The notes under the pieces: generated by a model
What the model was told of the DNA's origin: nothing
Database searches by the model: none
The model's input: only the letters and a program-made list of their open reading frames with translations
Assembly (NCBI GenBank): GCA_023391625.1
Contig: JAEWAN010000034.1
Coordinates: forward strand, 914,698-978,697
DNA: 64,000 nt
From: Bacteroidota bacterium
GTDB taxonomy: Bacteria > Bacteroidota > Bacteroidia > Bacteroidales > Paludibacteraceae
Direction: 5' to 3'
Shown: in pieces, positions 63,590 to 64,000 of the stretch
How positions within the stretch are numbered: position 1 is the first letter of the stretch
Layout: each line of letters opens with the position of its first letter
Program-made: the position numbers and the translations under genes

Positions 63590-64000
63590 TGATATGCACC
63601 CCGAAAGTTAGACACAAAACTTTCGGGGTTTTATTATGTCAAAAAAGTACAAGCACCACGGCTATTCAGAACTATTGAAGTATATGCATATACTTGAAGA
63701 TGGTCATAGCATAAACTATGTCCGAGAAAAGTTTGGAATAGACGGCCGCCGTCTGACTTTCATGTGGGAACAATATCAGTCTATAGGCCCTTTGGCATTA
63801 AAAAAGAGAGCTAACATCCATGCCGATTTATCCTATAAGCTTCAGGCAATAAAAGATTTTGAGGAAAAAGGATTATCTTTGGTTGAAATAATGTCAAAGT
63901 ATAATATCAGCCAGTCTGCATTCTATCAGTGGAGAAAAACCTTTCATTCTGGAGGAGAAGCAGCTCTGGCTATTGCAAAGCCACCAGGCAGACCACCAGG
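63590..64000 (+). mobile_element. IS3-family (IS150-like) insertion sequence, left end
   Basis: The element seems to begin around TGATATGCACCCC (63590), resembling the TG...CCCC...AAGTTAGACA ends of IS150-group elements. The first 40 bp also form an 11-bp hairpin, CCCCGAAAGTT with AACTTTCGGGG (63599-63628), followed by TTTT. The right end is outside the window. Confidence 0.7.
63636..64000 (+). CDS. IS3-family transposase OrfA-type HTH protein, C-terminus beyond window
   Basis: ATG at 63636 opens a frame of 121 visible codons to the edge. It contains two HTH units: SELLKYMHILEDGHSINYVREKFGIDGRRL, then KLQAIKDFEEKGLSLVEIMSKYNISQSAFYQWRK, as in OrfA of IS150/IS3 elements, and ends in a Pro-Gly-Arg-rich linker (PPGRPPG). 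OrfB with the DDE domain should follow outside the window. Confidence 0.85.
   Translation, partial: MSKKYKHHGYSELLKYMHILEDGHSINYVREKFGIDGRRLTFMWEQYQSIGPLALKKRANIHADLSYKLQAIKDFEEKGLSLVEIMSKYNISQSAFYQWRKTFHSGGEAALAIAKPPGRPP

Noticed and set aside
1..64000. CRISPR arrays and rRNA genes
   Set aside because: No spaced direct-repeat array and no rRNA-like stretch was seen in the window.

Overview
The window is chromosomal DNA of a low-GC member of the Bacteroidales (Bacteroidota). The evidence is the gene order of its cell-wall cluster, Bacteroidota-type lipoproteins (lipocalin-like, 6-bladed beta-propeller, DUF4296), a cysteine-poor DksA-like protein, and housekeeping promoters of the TAnnTTTG (-7) type rather than TATAAT. 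Genus cannot be fixed from sequence alone.

Layout. (1) About 1-11.2 kb is the right-hand part of a prophage, read almost entirely leftward: a divergent repressor/Cro-like switch at 10.3-11.2 kb; small early genes (LuxR-type HTH, stand-alone DnaA domain IV, Dam-type methylase, Zn-ribbon proteins); a VirE-type replicative ATPase; an origin-like repeat field; then an S49 head protease and a probable capsid gene running off the left edge. No integrase, terminase or left attachment site is in view. The small-gene part (6.1-7.3 kb) is full of structured intergenic RNA-like segments, including a 166-bp module present twice. (2) 11.7-19.0 kb is an AT-rich accessory block: a lipoprotein, a peptidoglycan amidase, a LanC-fold protein without the usual zinc ligands, four glycosyltransferase-like genes behind it, and a GT2 enzyme. 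(3) 19.1-38.1 kb is mixed housekeeping: prohibitin-like protein, serB, MltF-like transglycosylase, a 3'-5' exonuclease, uridine kinase, a methyltransferase-like gene, an exported superoxide dismutase, fhs, thrS, the rimP-nusA-infB operon, rimM, a beta-propeller lipoprotein and an acyltransferase. (4) 38.3-54.5 kb is a complete division and cell wall cluster: mraZ-rsmH-ftsL-ftsI-murE-mraY-murD-ftsW-(unknown exported gene)-murG-murC-ftsQ-ftsA-ftsZ. (5) 54.6-63.6 kb carries cls, an unknown gene, a DUF4296 lipoprotein, lspA, a DksA-like gene, ileS and a nitronate-monooxygenase-like gene. (6) An IS3/IS150-type insertion sequence starts at about 63.59 kb and runs off the right edge.

The strongest unexplained signal is a 22-bp palindrome with core ACATGT found at four places (12409, 13164, 17927, 24107). 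Each copy lies at an almost fixed distance (55.5-56.5 bp, centre to last G) upstream of a TTTG -7 box without an evident -33 box, and each precedes a transcription unit: the amidase, the LanC-like/glycosyltransferase operon, the GT2 gene, and the methyltransferase-like gene 5 kb away. This looks like one activator-dependent regulon for a surface-modification system whose product is unknown. The second strong signal is the pair of 166-bp structured modules in the prophage. Each has four hairpins and ends in a terminator-like stem with a T-run, and the five differences between the copies all fall in predicted unpaired positions.
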